Positions 34,991 to 43,510 of a stretch of DNA of 64,000 bases are shown one piece after another. The number at the start of each line of letters is the position of its first letter. Position 1 is the stretch's first letter. The DNA is from CADCTP01 sp963849885 (lineage in GTDB: Bacteria; Actinomycetota; Actinomycetes; Mycobacteriales; CADCTP01), in contig CAWKIV010000006.1 in assembly GCA_963849885.1 (NCBI GenBank), positions 248,001 through 312,000 on the forward strand. The letters are read 5' to 3'. The notes under the pieces are model-generated. The model was not told the origin of the DNA, searched no databases, and saw nothing but the letters and a program-made list of their open reading frames with translations. The position numbers and the translations under genes were made by a program.

Positions 34991-35016
34991 AACGGCCCGG
35001 TCGGAGGACGCATTCC
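34991..35016 (-). promoter_or_regulatory. SigR-type autoregulatory promoter
   Basis: On the minus strand GGAAT (35016-35012), exactly 18 bp, then GTT (34993-34991) reproduces the SigR/SigH consensus GGAAT-N18-GTT. It lies 10 bp before the GTG at 34980, so the transcript would be nearly leaderless for the long form. Positive autoregulation by SigR is inferred from the Streptomyces and mycobacterial systems. Confidence 0.8.
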
Positions 35017-35030
35017 GTAGGCTCCCGGTC

Positions 35031-35507
35031 GTGGCGGGACGCGGGACGCCGGCGACGGCGCTGCTGGCGAAGCAGGGCGTGGCGCACACCCTCCACCCGT
35101 ACGAGCACGACCCGCGCGCGGCGTCGTACGGGGAGGAGGCGGCGACCGCGCTCGGCGTGGACCCGGCCCGGCTGTTCAAGACGCTGGTGGCCACTGTGGA
35201 CGGCGCGCTCGCGGTCGGCGTGGTGCCGGTGACCGGCTCGCTGGACCTCAAGGCGCTGGCCGCGGCGCTGGGCGGCAAGCGGGCCGCGATGGCCGACCCG
35301 GCCGCGGCGGCGCGGGCGACCGGCTATGTGACCGGCGGGATCAGCCCGCTCGGCACCAGGTCGCGGCTGCGGGTCGCGGTCGACGCGTCGGCCACGGCCT
35401 GGCCGACCGTCTACGTCAGCGCCGGCCGCCGCGGCCTGCAGGTCGAGCTCGCCCCGGCCGACCTGGTCCGCCTCACCGCCGCCACCCTCGCCCCGATCGC
35501 GGCCTGA
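35031..35507 (+). CDS. ybaK: Cys-tRNA(Pro)/mischarged-tRNA deacylase (YbaK/EbsC)
   Basis: A 158-residue editing protein that hydrolyses misacylated tRNA, classically Cys-tRNA(Pro). The N terminus TPATALLAKQGVAHTLHPYEHD and core DPARLFKTLVATVDG (substrate-binding Lys-Thr), then TGYVTGGISPLGTRSRLRVAVD, are diagnostic. The GTG at 35031 is the only start giving a full domain. It is divergent from sigR across about 50 bp, so it may share the thiol-stress promoter region. Confidence 0.9.
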   Translation: MAGRGTPATALLAKQGVAHTLHPYEHDPRAASYGEEAATALGVDPARLFKTLVATVDGALAVGVVPVTGSLDLKALAAALGGKRAAMADPAAAARATGYVTGGISPLGTRSRLRVAVDASATAWPTVYVSAGRRGLQVELAPADLVRLTAATLAPIAA

Positions 35508-35598
35508 CCGCACCCGAACGGCCGCTACCGCTACGCCGAACGCACGTCATACGGTTGATGCACAATTCGTGTGAGCGCTCCCACAGTGGGCTGCCCGC

Positions 35599-35705
35599 GA
35601 GTGACGGCACCCCGCAGCGAGTGACGGCACATCCGCCGTCACTCGCGGGCCAGCGCCGTCACTCGCGGGGCGGGGCCGTCACCCGCGGGGCGGGGGCGTC
35701 ACTCG
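35599..35705. repeat. Intergenic inverted-repeat cluster, GAGTGACGG family (copy 2)
   Basis: Two GAGTGACGG copies (35599, 35619) are followed by four reverse copies (CCGTCACTCG at 35636 and 35656, CCGTCACCCG at 35676, GCGTCACTCG at 35696). It lies between convergent ybaK and the acyl-CoA ligase gene, whose TGA stop is inside the last copy. Stem pairing of 9-10 bp is possible. Confidence 0.8.
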
Positions 35706-37404
35706 CGGGAGGCGGGCTCGGAGCGCAGGTCGGGGAAGTCCTCCTCGCGGTACTCGCCGGACCGGCGGGCGCCGGTCTCCTCCTCGGCCGAGCGCAGCTC
35801 GACCCGGCGGATCTTGCCGGAGATCGTCTTCGGCAGCTCGCCGAACTCGATCCGCCGGACCCGCTTGTACGGCGCCAGCCCCTGCCGGCAGTGCCGCAGG
35901 ATCCGTTCCGCGGTCTCCGCCGACGGCTCCCAGCCGGCGGCCAGCACCACGTACGCCTTGGGCACCGCGAGCCGCAGCCGGTCCGGCGCCGGCACGACCG
36001 CCGCCTCCGCCACCGCCGGGTGCTCGACCAGCACGCTCTCCAGCTCGAACGGGGAGATCCGGTAGTCCGAGGCCTTGAACACGTCGTCGGTCCGCCCGAT
36101 GTACGTGATCGTGCCCTGCTCGGTCCAGCGGGCCACGTCACCGGTGTGGTAGTAGCCGTCGGACACGCGTCGGCGACCTTGCCGGTCCCGTCCCAGTAGC
36201 CGGTCATCAGGCCGGCCGGCCGGCGGTCCAGGGCGAGGCAGATCTCGCCCTCCTCGGCCACCCCGCCGCTGACCGGGTCGACCAGCACCACCGGGTAGCC
36301 GGGCAGCGGCCGGCCCATCGAACCGACCACCACGTCGGTGCCGGGCGGGTTGCCGATCTGGGCGGTGGTCTCGGTCTGCCCGTACCCGTCCCGGACCGTG
36401 GTCCCCCACACCGACCGCACGTGCTCGATCACCTCGGGGTTGAGCGGCTCCCCCGCGCTGACCAGCTCCCGGGCCGACACCGGCCACGAGGTGAGGTCCT
36501 CCTGGACGAGCATCCGCCACACCGTCGGCGGCGCGCAGAAGCTGTCCACCTCGCAGCGGACCAGCGTGTCCAGCAGCGCCGGCGCGGAGAACCGGCCGGT
36601 GTCGTGGACCAGCACGGTGGCGGCCGCGTTCCACGGGGCGAACAGGCAGCTCCAGGCGTGCTTGGCCCAGCCCGGGGAGGACACGTTGAGGTGCACGTCG
36701 CCGGGCCGCAGGCCGATCCAGTACATCGTCGACAGGTGGCCGACCGGGTAGCTGACGTGCGTGTGCATGACCAGCTTCGGCCGGGCGGTGGTGCCGGAGG
36801 TGAAGTAGAGCAGCAGCGGGTCGCTGCCGCGGGTCGGCTCGTCCGGCTCGAAGTGCTCCAGCGACGTCTCCGAGTCGGAGTAGCGCAACCAGCCCTGGAC
36901 CGGCTCGCCCACCGCGATCCGGGTGTAGTCGCCCGGCACGTCGGCGAAGCGGCCGGTGTCCGCGCTGGCCGCCACCACGAAGGAGACCTGCCCGCGCTCG
37001 ATCCGGTCGGCCAGGTCGGCCGGCCCGAGCAGGGTGGTGGCCGGGATGATCACCGCGCCGATCTTCGCCGCGGCCAGGGTCAGCTCCCACAGCGGCGCGA
37101 CGTTGCCCAGCATGAGCAGCACCCGGTCGCCGCGGCGGACCTCCTGCTCGCGCAGCCAGCCGGCCACCTGGGTGGACCGATGGGACAGCTCGGCGAACGT
37201 CATCCGCTCCTCGCCGGCCGCGGTGACCAGCCACAGCGCGGTCTGGTCCGGGCGCTCGGCGGCGAGCACGCCGTCGAACCAGTCGAGCGCCCAGTTGAAC
37301 TCCGGCAGCTCCGGCCAGCGGAAGTCCGCGTACGCCCGCTCGGGGTCGTCGCGGTGCTCCAGCAGGAAGTCCCGGGCGGTGCGGAAGGTCTCGGTCGCGG
37401 TCAC
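35699..37404 (-). pseudogene. AMP-binding acyl-CoA synthetase, frameshifted
   Basis: An ANL-family ligase that would adenylate a medium-chain or branched acid and form its CoA thioester. From the GTG at 37404 the frame reads through PLLLYFTSGTTARPKLVMHTH (P-loop) and RDGYGQTETTAQIGNPPG, down to WDGTGKVADA at about 36170. The remaining motifs (SDGYYHTGDVARWTEQGTITYIGRTDDVFKASDYRISP and the acyl-CoA lysine in LPKTISGKIRRVEL) continue in another frame to 35699. One missing base around 36164-36170 explains this. The protein is otherwise complete, so recent inactivation or a sequencing indel is likely. Confidence 0.82.
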
Positions 37405-37436
37405 GGCCCCACCCTGGCAGGTCGGCGCGGTCGGCT

Positions 37437-37568
37437 CTACTCCGACGGCGGGGTAGCGCCGGCGGCTCCACTCCGCCGGCGACCCGACCGGGGCCGGGGC
37501 CGGCGGCCCTACTCCGCCGGCGGCTCCACTCCGCCGGCTCGGCCGGCGGCCTACTCCGCCGGCGGCTC
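37437..37568 (-). repeat. Repeated copies of the hydrolase gene's 3' end
   Basis: CTACTCCGCCGGCGGCTC occurs at 37509-37526 and 37551-37568, with degenerate versions at 37437 and 37469. The 37551 copy is the 3' end of the alpha/beta hydrolase gene (reverse complement encoding EPPAE and its TAG). The others lie downstream as tandem echoes. Confidence 0.6.
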
Positions 37569-38180
37569 GGCCAGGCCGAGGTCCGCCAGCCAGCCGGCGA
37601 CCGCGGCCCCGGCGGCCCGGGCGGCCGGCCCGCGGACGGTGTGCGTGGCGCCGGGCAGCAGCTGGACGGTCCGGCCCGGCGCGGCCGGCGGGATGCCGAA
37701 CGGGTCCCGCTCGCCCTGCACGACCAGCACCGGGACCGGCGGGGCGGCCAGCTCGGCCAGCCGGTCCTTGTCCGGGGTACGCGGCGGGCGGGTCGGGAAG
37801 GCCAGCGCGACCACCGCGACCGCGCCCAGCTCGGCGGCGGTGCGGCAGGCCACCCGGGCGCCGCTGGACCGGCCGCCGAGCACCAGCGGCAGGCCGGGCA
37901 CCTCCTGCTGCAACCGGCGCACCACCGGCACCCAGGCCGCGTCCAGCACCGGCGGGCGGGGCGGGCTACGGCGGCCGAGCACCCGGTACGGCTGGGTCAC
38001 CCGGGCCACCGCGACTCCGGCGGCGACCGCGGCGGCGGTGACCGCGGCCAGGTCCGGGGAGTCCACCCCGCCGCCGGCGCCGTGCCCGAGCACCAGCAAC
38101 GCGGTCGGCGGGCCGGCCGGCAGGTCCAGCCCGACCACCGCCTCCCCCACCGGCGTCACCACCGTCGCGCTCCCGCTCAC
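37551..38180 (-). CDS. Alpha/beta hydrolase (dienelactone hydrolase/KANL3-Tex30-like)
   Basis: A 209-residue single-domain hydrolase. LLVLGHGAGGGVDSPDL is the oxyanion region, and VLGGRSSGARVA (GRSSG) carries the nucleophile serine near residue 105. VLVVQGERDPFGIP carries the acidic residue, and LPGATHTVRG carries the histidine. The substrate is unknown; the subfamily resembles the Tex30-like proteins. The GTG at 38180 overlaps the stop of the MFS gene (GTGA), the last step of an operon coupled by overlaps. Confidence 0.82.
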   Translation of the reverse strand: MSGSATVVTPVGEAVVGLDLPAGPPTALLVLGHGAGGGVDSPDLAAVTAAAVAAGVAVARVTQPYRVLGRRSPPRPPVLDAAWVPVVRRLQQEVPGLPLVLGGRSSGARVACRTAAELGAVAVVALAFPTRPPRTPDKDRLAELAAPPVPVLVVQGERDPFGIPPAAPGRTVQLLPGATHTVRGPAARAAGAAVAGWLADLGLAEPPAE

Positions 38181-39673
38181 CGCCCACCTCCCGCATCCAC
38201 GCCAGCCGCGGCGCCGGCGCCAGCGGCCGACGCGGCGGGCCGCCCTGCCGGCGCGGAGCCCGACGCGGCCGCGGAACCGGGCGCGGCGGCGGCCGCGGAG
38301 CGCGGCGCGGAGGCCGGCGCGGCGGCGGCCGCGGAGCCGGGCGCGGCAGCGGCGGGGGTGCGGGTGGCGCGGAGCGCCACCAGAGCACCGGCCGCGAGCA
38401 CGGCGGCGAAGCCGCCGTAGGCGAGCGCCAACCCGTCCGCCCGCGCGAGTCCGGCGGCGAGCGACAGCGAGACCGCCGCGCCGCCGGCCGCCCCGCCGAG
38501 CAGCCCGCCGAACGCCTCCGCGGTGATCACCGCGGTGGCCAGCTCGGCCGGCGGCACGCTCGGGTCGGGCGTGGTCGCCTGCACGTACAGCCCCGGGTAC
38601 GCCAGCCCGATCCCCACGCCGGCCAGTGTCCAGGACACCAGCGCCGCGGCGTACCCGGTGGGCCCGACCGGCCCGGCGGCGAGCACCGCCACCCCGCCGG
38701 CCGCCAGCGCCAGCCCGGCCGCGGCCGGGGGCCGGCGCCCGCCGCGCACCAACCGCGGCACCAGCAGGCTGGTGCCCGCCCAGGCCAGCGGGGCGGCGCT
38801 GAGCACCACCGCCGCCCCGCCCAGGCCGGTCCCGTACCCGTCGGTGAGCATGATCGTGATCAGGCTGTCCGCCCCGAACCATCCGGTCGCGAAGAGCACC
38901 ATCGCGGCCAGCGCGGCCGGCGTCCCGGGCCGGGCCCGGGCGGTGCCGGCCGGCATGATCCCCACCACCCCGACCAGCGCGAGCAGCGCGCCGGCCGCGG
39001 TCAGCGGCCACCACCGGCCGCCGGTGCTGGTCAGCACGAGCACGGCCACCCCGACCGGGACCAGCAGGGTCCGCCCGGCCGGCCGCCGGGCCGGCTCGGC
39101 CGCCCCGCCGTCCCCGGCGGCCCGGACCACCAGCACCCGCCCGGCGAGCACGATCGGCACCGGCGCCAGCAGCGTCCAGCGCCAGCCGACCGCGTGCGCC
39201 AGCGCCAGCGTGCCCGGCGGCGCGACGAACGCCGGCACGATCCACATCGCCGACGAAGCCGCGACCACTCGCACCCGCAGGTGCTCGTCCAGGTGCCGGA
39301 TGACCGCGCTGACCCCGAAGACGGCGAGCAGCCCGCCGCCCAGGCCGCCGACCAGCCGCCCCGCCGCGAAGACCCAGCCGTCCGGCGCGGCCGCGGCGGC
39401 GACCGCCCCGCCCACGTACGAGACCAGCCCGATGCTCAGCGTCCGTGCCGGGCCGACCCGGCCGAGCACCGCCGGGGCCAGCGGCAGCGCGACGAACAGG
39501 CCGATGGTCGAGCCGGCCAGCAGCAGCGCCAGGTGGTCGCGCGCGTCCAGGTCGCGGGCGACCGTCGGCAGCAGCGTCGCGGACACGAAGGTGGACACCG
39601 CCGCCGCGAACTCCAGCGCGACCACCCCGACCGCCAGCAGCACCGCCGGTCGCCGGGCGGCGCCGACCGTCAC
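38177..39673 (-). CDS. MFS transporter with Ala-rich C-terminal repeats
   Basis: A 498-residue exporter-like permease of about 12-14 helices (LLAVGVVALEFAAAVSTFVSATLLPTVARDL at the N terminus). The segment GWFGADSLITIMLTDGYG in the middle is typical of the drug:proton antiporter-like actinobacterial group. The last 60 residues are low complexity, repeating AAAAPGS and SAPAG. The GTG at 39673 overlaps the VOC gene stop, and the TGA overlaps the hydrolase start. No substrate can be assigned. Confidence 0.85.
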   Translation of the reverse strand: MTVGAARRPAVLLAVGVVALEFAAAVSTFVSATLLPTVARDLDARDHLALLLAGSTIGLFVALPLAPAVLGRVGPARTLSIGLVSYVGGAVAAAAAPDGWVFAAGRLVGGLGGGLLAVFGVSAVIRHLDEHLRVRVVAASSAMWIVPAFVAPPGTLALAHAVGWRWTLLAPVPIVLAGRVLVVRAAGDGGAAEPARRPAGRTLLVPVGVAVLVLTSTGGRWWPLTAAGALLALVGVVGIMPAGTARARPGTPAALAAMVLFATGWFGADSLITIMLTDGYGTGLGGAAVVLSAAPLAWAGTSLLVPRLVRGGRRPPAAAGLALAAGGVAVLAAGPVGPTGYAAALVSWTLAGVGIGLAYPGLYVQATTPDPSVPPAELATAVITAEAFGGLLGGAAGGAAVSLSLAAGLARADGLALAYGGFAAVLAAGALVALRATRTPAAAAPGSAAAAAPASAPRSAAAAAPGSAAASGSAPAGRPAASAAGAGAAAGVDAGGGR

Positions 39674-40017
39674 GTGTAGAGGGTGCGGTCGTTCTCGTTG
39701 ACCTGCACCCAGGCGCCGTCCGGGTCGCGCACCCGCAGCGACCGGCCGAAGCTCTCGTCCACGATCGGCTCCGGCCCGAACCCGGCCGACCGCAGCCGGT
39801 CGGCGACCGCCTCCAGCGGCTCGTCGGCCTCGAAGGCCAGCTCGCACCGCCCGGCGTCCGGACCGTCCGCCCGGTGCAGCGCGAGGACCCCGGCCGCCGC
39901 CGGCAGCTCCACCCAGCTGCCCGGCCGGGTGGCGGCGCCGAGCTCCAGCCCGAGCGCCCGGTAGAAGCGGGTGGAGGCGGCCATGTCGGCGCAGTAGCGG
40001 ATCGGCAGCACCCTCAT
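39670..40017 (-). CDS. VOC (glyoxalase/bleomycin-resistance fold) protein
   Basis: A 115-residue vicinal-oxygen-chelate protein. MRVLPIRYCADMAASTRFYRALGLEL is the first beta-alpha-beta unit. ELPAAAGVLALHRADGPDA and C-terminal SLRVRDPDGAWVQVNEND (a metal ligand region) complete the fold. Functions in this family range from dioxygenation to drug binding. Its ATG overlaps the stop of the ribbon-helix-helix gene (forward bases TCAT at 40014-40017), and it is coupled to the MFS gene. Confidence 0.87.
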   Translation of the reverse strand: MRVLPIRYCADMAASTRFYRALGLELGAATRPGSWVELPAAAGVLALHRADGPDAGRCELAFEADEPLEAVADRLRSAGFGPEPIVDESFGRSLRVRDPDGAWVQVNENDRTLYT

Positions 40018-40169
40018 GACCCGTCCTCCTCCAGCCGGCGCAGGTAGTCCTCGAGCGCGGTCGCCACGAAGTCCGACAGGGACCGGTCGGCGTCCACCGC
40101 GGCGTGCTTGACCCGGCGGACCAGATCGGCCGGCAGGTAGATGTTGAACTGCTGCTTCGCACCCGACAT
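40014..40169 (-). CDS. Ribbon-helix-helix (CopG/Arc-type) DNA-binding protein
   Basis: A 51-residue protein, very short, encoded just after the SRAP gene. KQQFNIYLPADLVRRVKHAAVDADRSLSDFVATALEDYLRRLEE has the beta-strand plus two-helix pattern of RHH antitoxin-like regulators. It probably binds the CTAGAATGCTAGCAAGCTA element directly upstream (40172-40190) and controls the VOC-MFS-hydrolase genes it is coupled to. No toxin is adjacent, so it may be a stand-alone repressor paired with the VOC protein. Confidence 0.82.
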   Translation of the reverse strand: MSGAKQQFNIYLPADLVRRVKHAAVDADRSLSDFVATALEDYLRRLEEDGS

Positions 40170-40171
40170 GC

Positions 40172-40190
40172 CTAGAATGCTAGCAAGCTA
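40172..40190 (-). promoter_or_regulatory. TAGC-rich repeat, candidate operator of the RHH gene
   Basis: CTAGAATGCTAGCAAGCTA contains two overlapping TAGC half-sites (GCTAGC and AAGCTA) only 3 bp from the RHH start codon. It also includes the SRAP stop codon. RHH proteins typically recognise such short alternating half-sites. Confidence 0.45.
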
Positions 40191-40895
40191 CCAGAGGGTG
40201 GGAACCGGGTCCACCCGCTCGATCAGCCCCGGCCCGTCGTTCGCGACCGTGCCCACGGCCGGGCCGACCGGGCGCAGCTCCAGGCCGGCGATCGCGGCCG
40301 GGTCCGGGACGAGCAGCCCGGTGACGTCCTCCCGGGCCGGGTCGAGCCAGCCGGCCCAGGCCGACCGCGGCAGCACCAGCGGCATCCGGGCGTGCACCCG
40401 GACCAGCTCGCCGATCGCCGCGGTGGTCACGATCGAGGTGGTGAGCAGCCGGTCCGGACCCCAGATCTCGTACAGGCCGGCGAAGGCGAGGACGGTCCCG
40501 TCCCGCGGGGTCAGGTACGTCGGCTGCCGGCCCGGGCCGTCCTCCCGGGGCGCCCACTCGTACCAGCCGTCGGCCGGCACCAGGCAGCGCCGCCGGCGCA
40601 CCGCCGACCGGAACGCGGGCAGCTCGGTGACGGTCTCGGCCCGCGCGTTGATCTGCTTCGCGGCCCGCTTGGTGTCCGGCGACCAGGACGGCACCAGCCC
40701 CCACCGGGCCAGCCGCAGCTGCCGGTCCACCGCGCCACCGCGGTCGCCGGGCCGGTGCCGGGTCAGCACCACCGGGACCGGGTCGGTCGGCGCCACGTTG
40801 TAGTCGGCCAGCAGCGGCTCGGTCAGCAGGTCCGCCGCCTCGAACTCGCTGACCAGGTCGCCGGCGTCGCGTCCGGCGACGTACCGCCCGCACAT
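40188..40895 (-). CDS. SRAP-domain DNA-protein crosslink sensor (YedK/HMCES)
   Basis: A 235-residue protein that forms a covalent link with abasic DNA. The ATG at 40895 is chosen because Cys2 in MCGRYVAGRD must become the N-terminal nucleophile after Met removal; the upstream GTG at 40904 would bury it. The remaining family motifs are RWGLVPSW, NARAETV, RRRRCLVPADGWYEW and VHARMPLVLP. It corresponds to Rv3226c, next to aroA in M. tuberculosis. Genes downstream on the same strand suggest an operon with the RHH module. Confidence 0.95.
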   Translation of the reverse strand: MCGRYVAGRDAGDLVSEFEAADLLTEPLLADYNVAPTDPVPVVLTRHRPGDRGGAVDRQLRLARWGLVPSWSPDTKRAAKQINARAETVTELPAFRSAVRRRRCLVPADGWYEWAPREDGPGRQPTYLTPRDGTVLAFAGLYEIWGPDRLLTTSIVTTAAIGELVRVHARMPLVLPRSAWAGWLDPAREDVTGLLVPDPAAIAGLELRPVGPAVGTVANDGPGLIERVDPVPTLW

Positions 40896-40990
40896 GCGAC
40901 CCACCGTAGTTCCCGGGGGCGGCGGCCGCCGGGTACGGCTCCGGACCCGCGTGGCACCCGCTCGCCGGGGGCGTGCGGCAGGATGGGCGC

Positions 40991-42286
40991 GTGACCGACC
41001 GGGACCACCCGTGGCCGGCGCCGTACGCGGCGGCGCCGGTGGATGCGGTCGTGCGCGTCCCCGGCTCCAAGTCGGTGACCAACCGGGCGCTGGTGCTGGC
41101 CGCGCTGGCCGACGGGCCGACCCGGCTGCGCGACCCGCTGCGGGCCCGCGACACCGTGCTCATGGCCGCCGCGCTCCGGGTGCTCGGAGCCGGCGTCGCC
41201 GACGACGGCCCGGACTGGGTCGTCACCCCGGCCCCGCTGGGCGGCGGCGGCCGCGTCGACGTCGGGCTGGCCGGCACCGTGCAGCGCTTCGTCCCGCCGG
41301 TGGCCGCGCTCGCGGACGGCCCGGTCGGCTTCGACGGCGACCCGCGCGCCCGGGAACGCCCGCTGGCCCCGCTCGTGCACGGCCTGCGCCAGCTCGGCGC
41401 CGAGGTCGACGGGGACGGGTTGCCGCTCACCGTGCACGGCGCCGGGCACCTGCCCGGCGGCACCGCCGAGGTCGACGCGTCCGCGTCCAGCCAGTTCGTG
41501 TCCGGGCTGCTGCTCGCCGCGCCCCGGTACGACCGGGGCGTCCGGCTCCGGCACACCGGCGCCGGCCCGGTGCCGAGCGCGCTCCAGGTCGGCATGACCG
41601 TCCACATGCTCCGGTCCGCCGGCGCGGCGGTCGAGGCCGCCCCGGACGGTCGCGAGTGGACCGTCCACCCGGGACCGCTCTCCGGCGGCGAGGTCGCGGT
41701 GGCGCCGGACCTGTCCAGCGCGGCGCCGTTCGTCGCCGCGGCGGTGGCCACCGGCGGCCGGATGCGGGTGCCGGGCTGGCCGCGGGTCTCCCTGCAGCCC
41801 GGCGACCGGCTGCCCGAGCTGCTCACGGCCATGGGCGCGACCTGCGTGCTCGACGACACCGGGCTGACCGTCACCGCCGGCGACCGGCTGGACGGGCTGG
41901 ACGCCGACCTGGCCGACTGCACCGAGCTGGTGCCGGCCCTGGCCGCGCTGGCCGCGCTGGCCCGGACGCCGTCCACGCTGCGCGGCATCGCCCACATGCG
42001 CGGCCAGGAGACCGACCGGCTGGCCGCGCTGGCCACCGAGCTGACCCGGCTGGGCGGGGACGCCACCGAGACCGCGGACGGGCTGCGGATCCGGCCGCGG
42101 CGGCTGCACGGCGGCACCGTCCGGACGTACGACGACCACCGGATCGCCATGTTCGCCGCGGTGCTCGGGCTGGCCGTCCCGGACGTGCTGGTCGAGGACG
42201 TGGCGACCACCGGCAAGACGGTGCCGGACTTCGCGGACCGCTGGGTGGGCATGCTCGGCGCCGACCGGGCCGGAGCGGCGCACTGA
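40991..42286 (+). CDS. aroA: 3-phosphoshikimate 1-carboxyvinyltransferase (EPSP synthase)
   Basis: A 431-residue shikimate-pathway enzyme joining phosphoenolpyruvate to shikimate-3-phosphate. VRVPGSKSVTNRALVLAAL carries the catalytic Lys-Ser-Arg near residue 24. GLAGTVQRFVPPVAALADG, SQFVSGLLLAAP and IAHMRGQETDRLAAL follow, with RTYDDHRIAMFAAVLGL at the C terminus. The GTG at 40991 yields the expected start. It is divergent from SRAP with 95 bp between, as in M. tuberculosis. Confidence 0.96.
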   Translation: MTDRDHPWPAPYAAAPVDAVVRVPGSKSVTNRALVLAALADGPTRLRDPLRARDTVLMAAALRVLGAGVADDGPDWVVTPAPLGGGGRVDVGLAGTVQRFVPPVAALADGPVGFDGDPRARERPLAPLVHGLRQLGAEVDGDGLPLTVHGAGHLPGGTAEVDASASSQFVSGLLLAAPRYDRGVRLRHTGAGPVPSALQVGMTVHMLRSAGAAVEAAPDGREWTVHPGPLSGGEVAVAPDLSSAAPFVAAAVATGGRMRVPGWPRVSLQPGDRLPELLTAMGATCVLDDTGLTVTAGDRLDGLDADLADCTELVPALAALAALARTPSTLRGIAHMRGQETDRLAALATELTRLGGDATETADGLRIRPRRLHGGTVRTYDDHRIAMFAAVLGLAVPDVLVEDVATTGKTVPDFADRWVGMLGADRAGAAH

Positions 42287-42350
42287 GCCCCGCCCGGCTC
42301 ACCACCGCCCGGCCGACCCCGCCCGGCCGGACGGTCGGCGGAGGGGGCCG

Positions 42351-43510
42351 GTGACGCGGCGGCCCGTGCCGGCCGACGCCGAGCTGGCCTGGCGGCGACC
42401 CGGCCAGCGACCGGGCTCCCGGCTGGACGAGGACGACGTCCGGGTCCGGCCGGGCCGCGGCACCCGCCCCCGCACCCGGACCCGCCCCGCGCACCGCGAC
42501 GCCACCCCCGGCTTCGTGATCGCGGTCGACCGCGGCCGCTACACCGTGCTGGCCGAGGACCGGCAGCTCACCGCGGTGCAGGCGCGCGAGCTGGGCCGCC
42601 ACTCGGTCGTCGTCGGGGACCGGGTCGCGCTGGTCGGCGACGTCACCGGGGCCACGGACACGCTGGCCCGGATCGTCCGGGTGGAGCCGCGGGAGACCGT
42701 GCTGCGGCGCAGCGCCGACGACGGAGACCCGCACGAGCGGATCATCGTCGCCAACGCCGACCAGCTCGTGGTGGTGTCCGCGCTGGCCGACCCGCCGCCG
42801 CGGATCGGGCTGATCGACCGCTGCCTGGTCGCCGCGTACGTCGGCGGGCTGGACCCGCTGCTCTGCCTGACCAAGGCCGACCTGGTCACCTCCGGCGACG
42901 GAGCGGACCCGACCGCCGCCTCCGGCGACGGAGCCGACCCGGCCGCCGCTGCGGCCAGCCGACCCGGCCGGAGCCGAGCCCGCCGCTGGCCGCCGGCCGG
43001 GCTGGCGGCCGGCCGACCGGGCTGGCCGAGTACGCCGAGCTCGGCGTGCCGTCGGTGACCACCCGGCGCGGCGGCGACCTGACCCTGCTGCGGGAGCGGC
43101 TGGCCGGCCGGGTGTCCGTCCTGGTCGGGCACTCCGGCGTGGGCAAGTCGACCCTGGTCAACGCGCTGGTCCCGGACGCCGGGCGGGCCACCGGTGCGGT
43201 CAGCGCGGTCGGCCGCGGCCGGCACACCTCGTCGTCCGCGGTGGCGCTGCCGCTGCCCGGCGGCGGCTGGGTGATCGACACCCCGGGCATCCGGTCCTTC
43301 GGCCTGGCCCACGTCACCCCGGCCGACCTGCTGGCCGCGTTCCCGGACCTGGCCGAGGGCGCCGAGGACTGCCCGCGCAACTGCGCGCACCTGTCCGCCG
43401 CCGACGGCTGCCGGCTGGACGACTACGTGACCGCCGGCCACTCCACCCCGGGCCGCCTGGCCTCCTTCCGCCGCCTCCTCACCGCCCGCTCCCCCGCCTC
43501 CCGCGAGTGA
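42351..43510 (+). pseudogene. rsgA: Ribosome small-subunit-dependent GTPase RsgA, frameshifted
   Basis: A circularly permuted GTPase that helps 30S maturation. From the GTG at 42351 (GGAGGGGGCCG upstream) the frame shows the N-terminal OB fold, DQLVVVSALADPPPRIGLIDRCLVAAYVGGLDPLLCLTKADL (G4), then leaves the family in a repeat-rich stretch from 42891. A different frame carries LAEYAELGVPSVTT, the P-loop VGHSGVGKSTLVNALVPDAG, DTPGIRSFG and the C-terminal zinc motif CPRNCAHLSAADGC to 43510. The shift falls in 42891-43046, which also holds a 30-bp tandem repeat. An indel restoring frame would give a complete protein, so this could be a sequence error or recent pseudogenisation. Confidence 0.82.
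42891..42950 (+). repeat. 30-bp tandem repeat x2 in rsgA
   Basis: Two direct units (42891-42920 and 42921-42950), both starting TCCGGCGACGGAGC, encode (SGDGADPxAA)x2 at the point where rsgA departs from its family sequence. The RsgA frameshift lies at or just after it. Confidence 0.75.
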
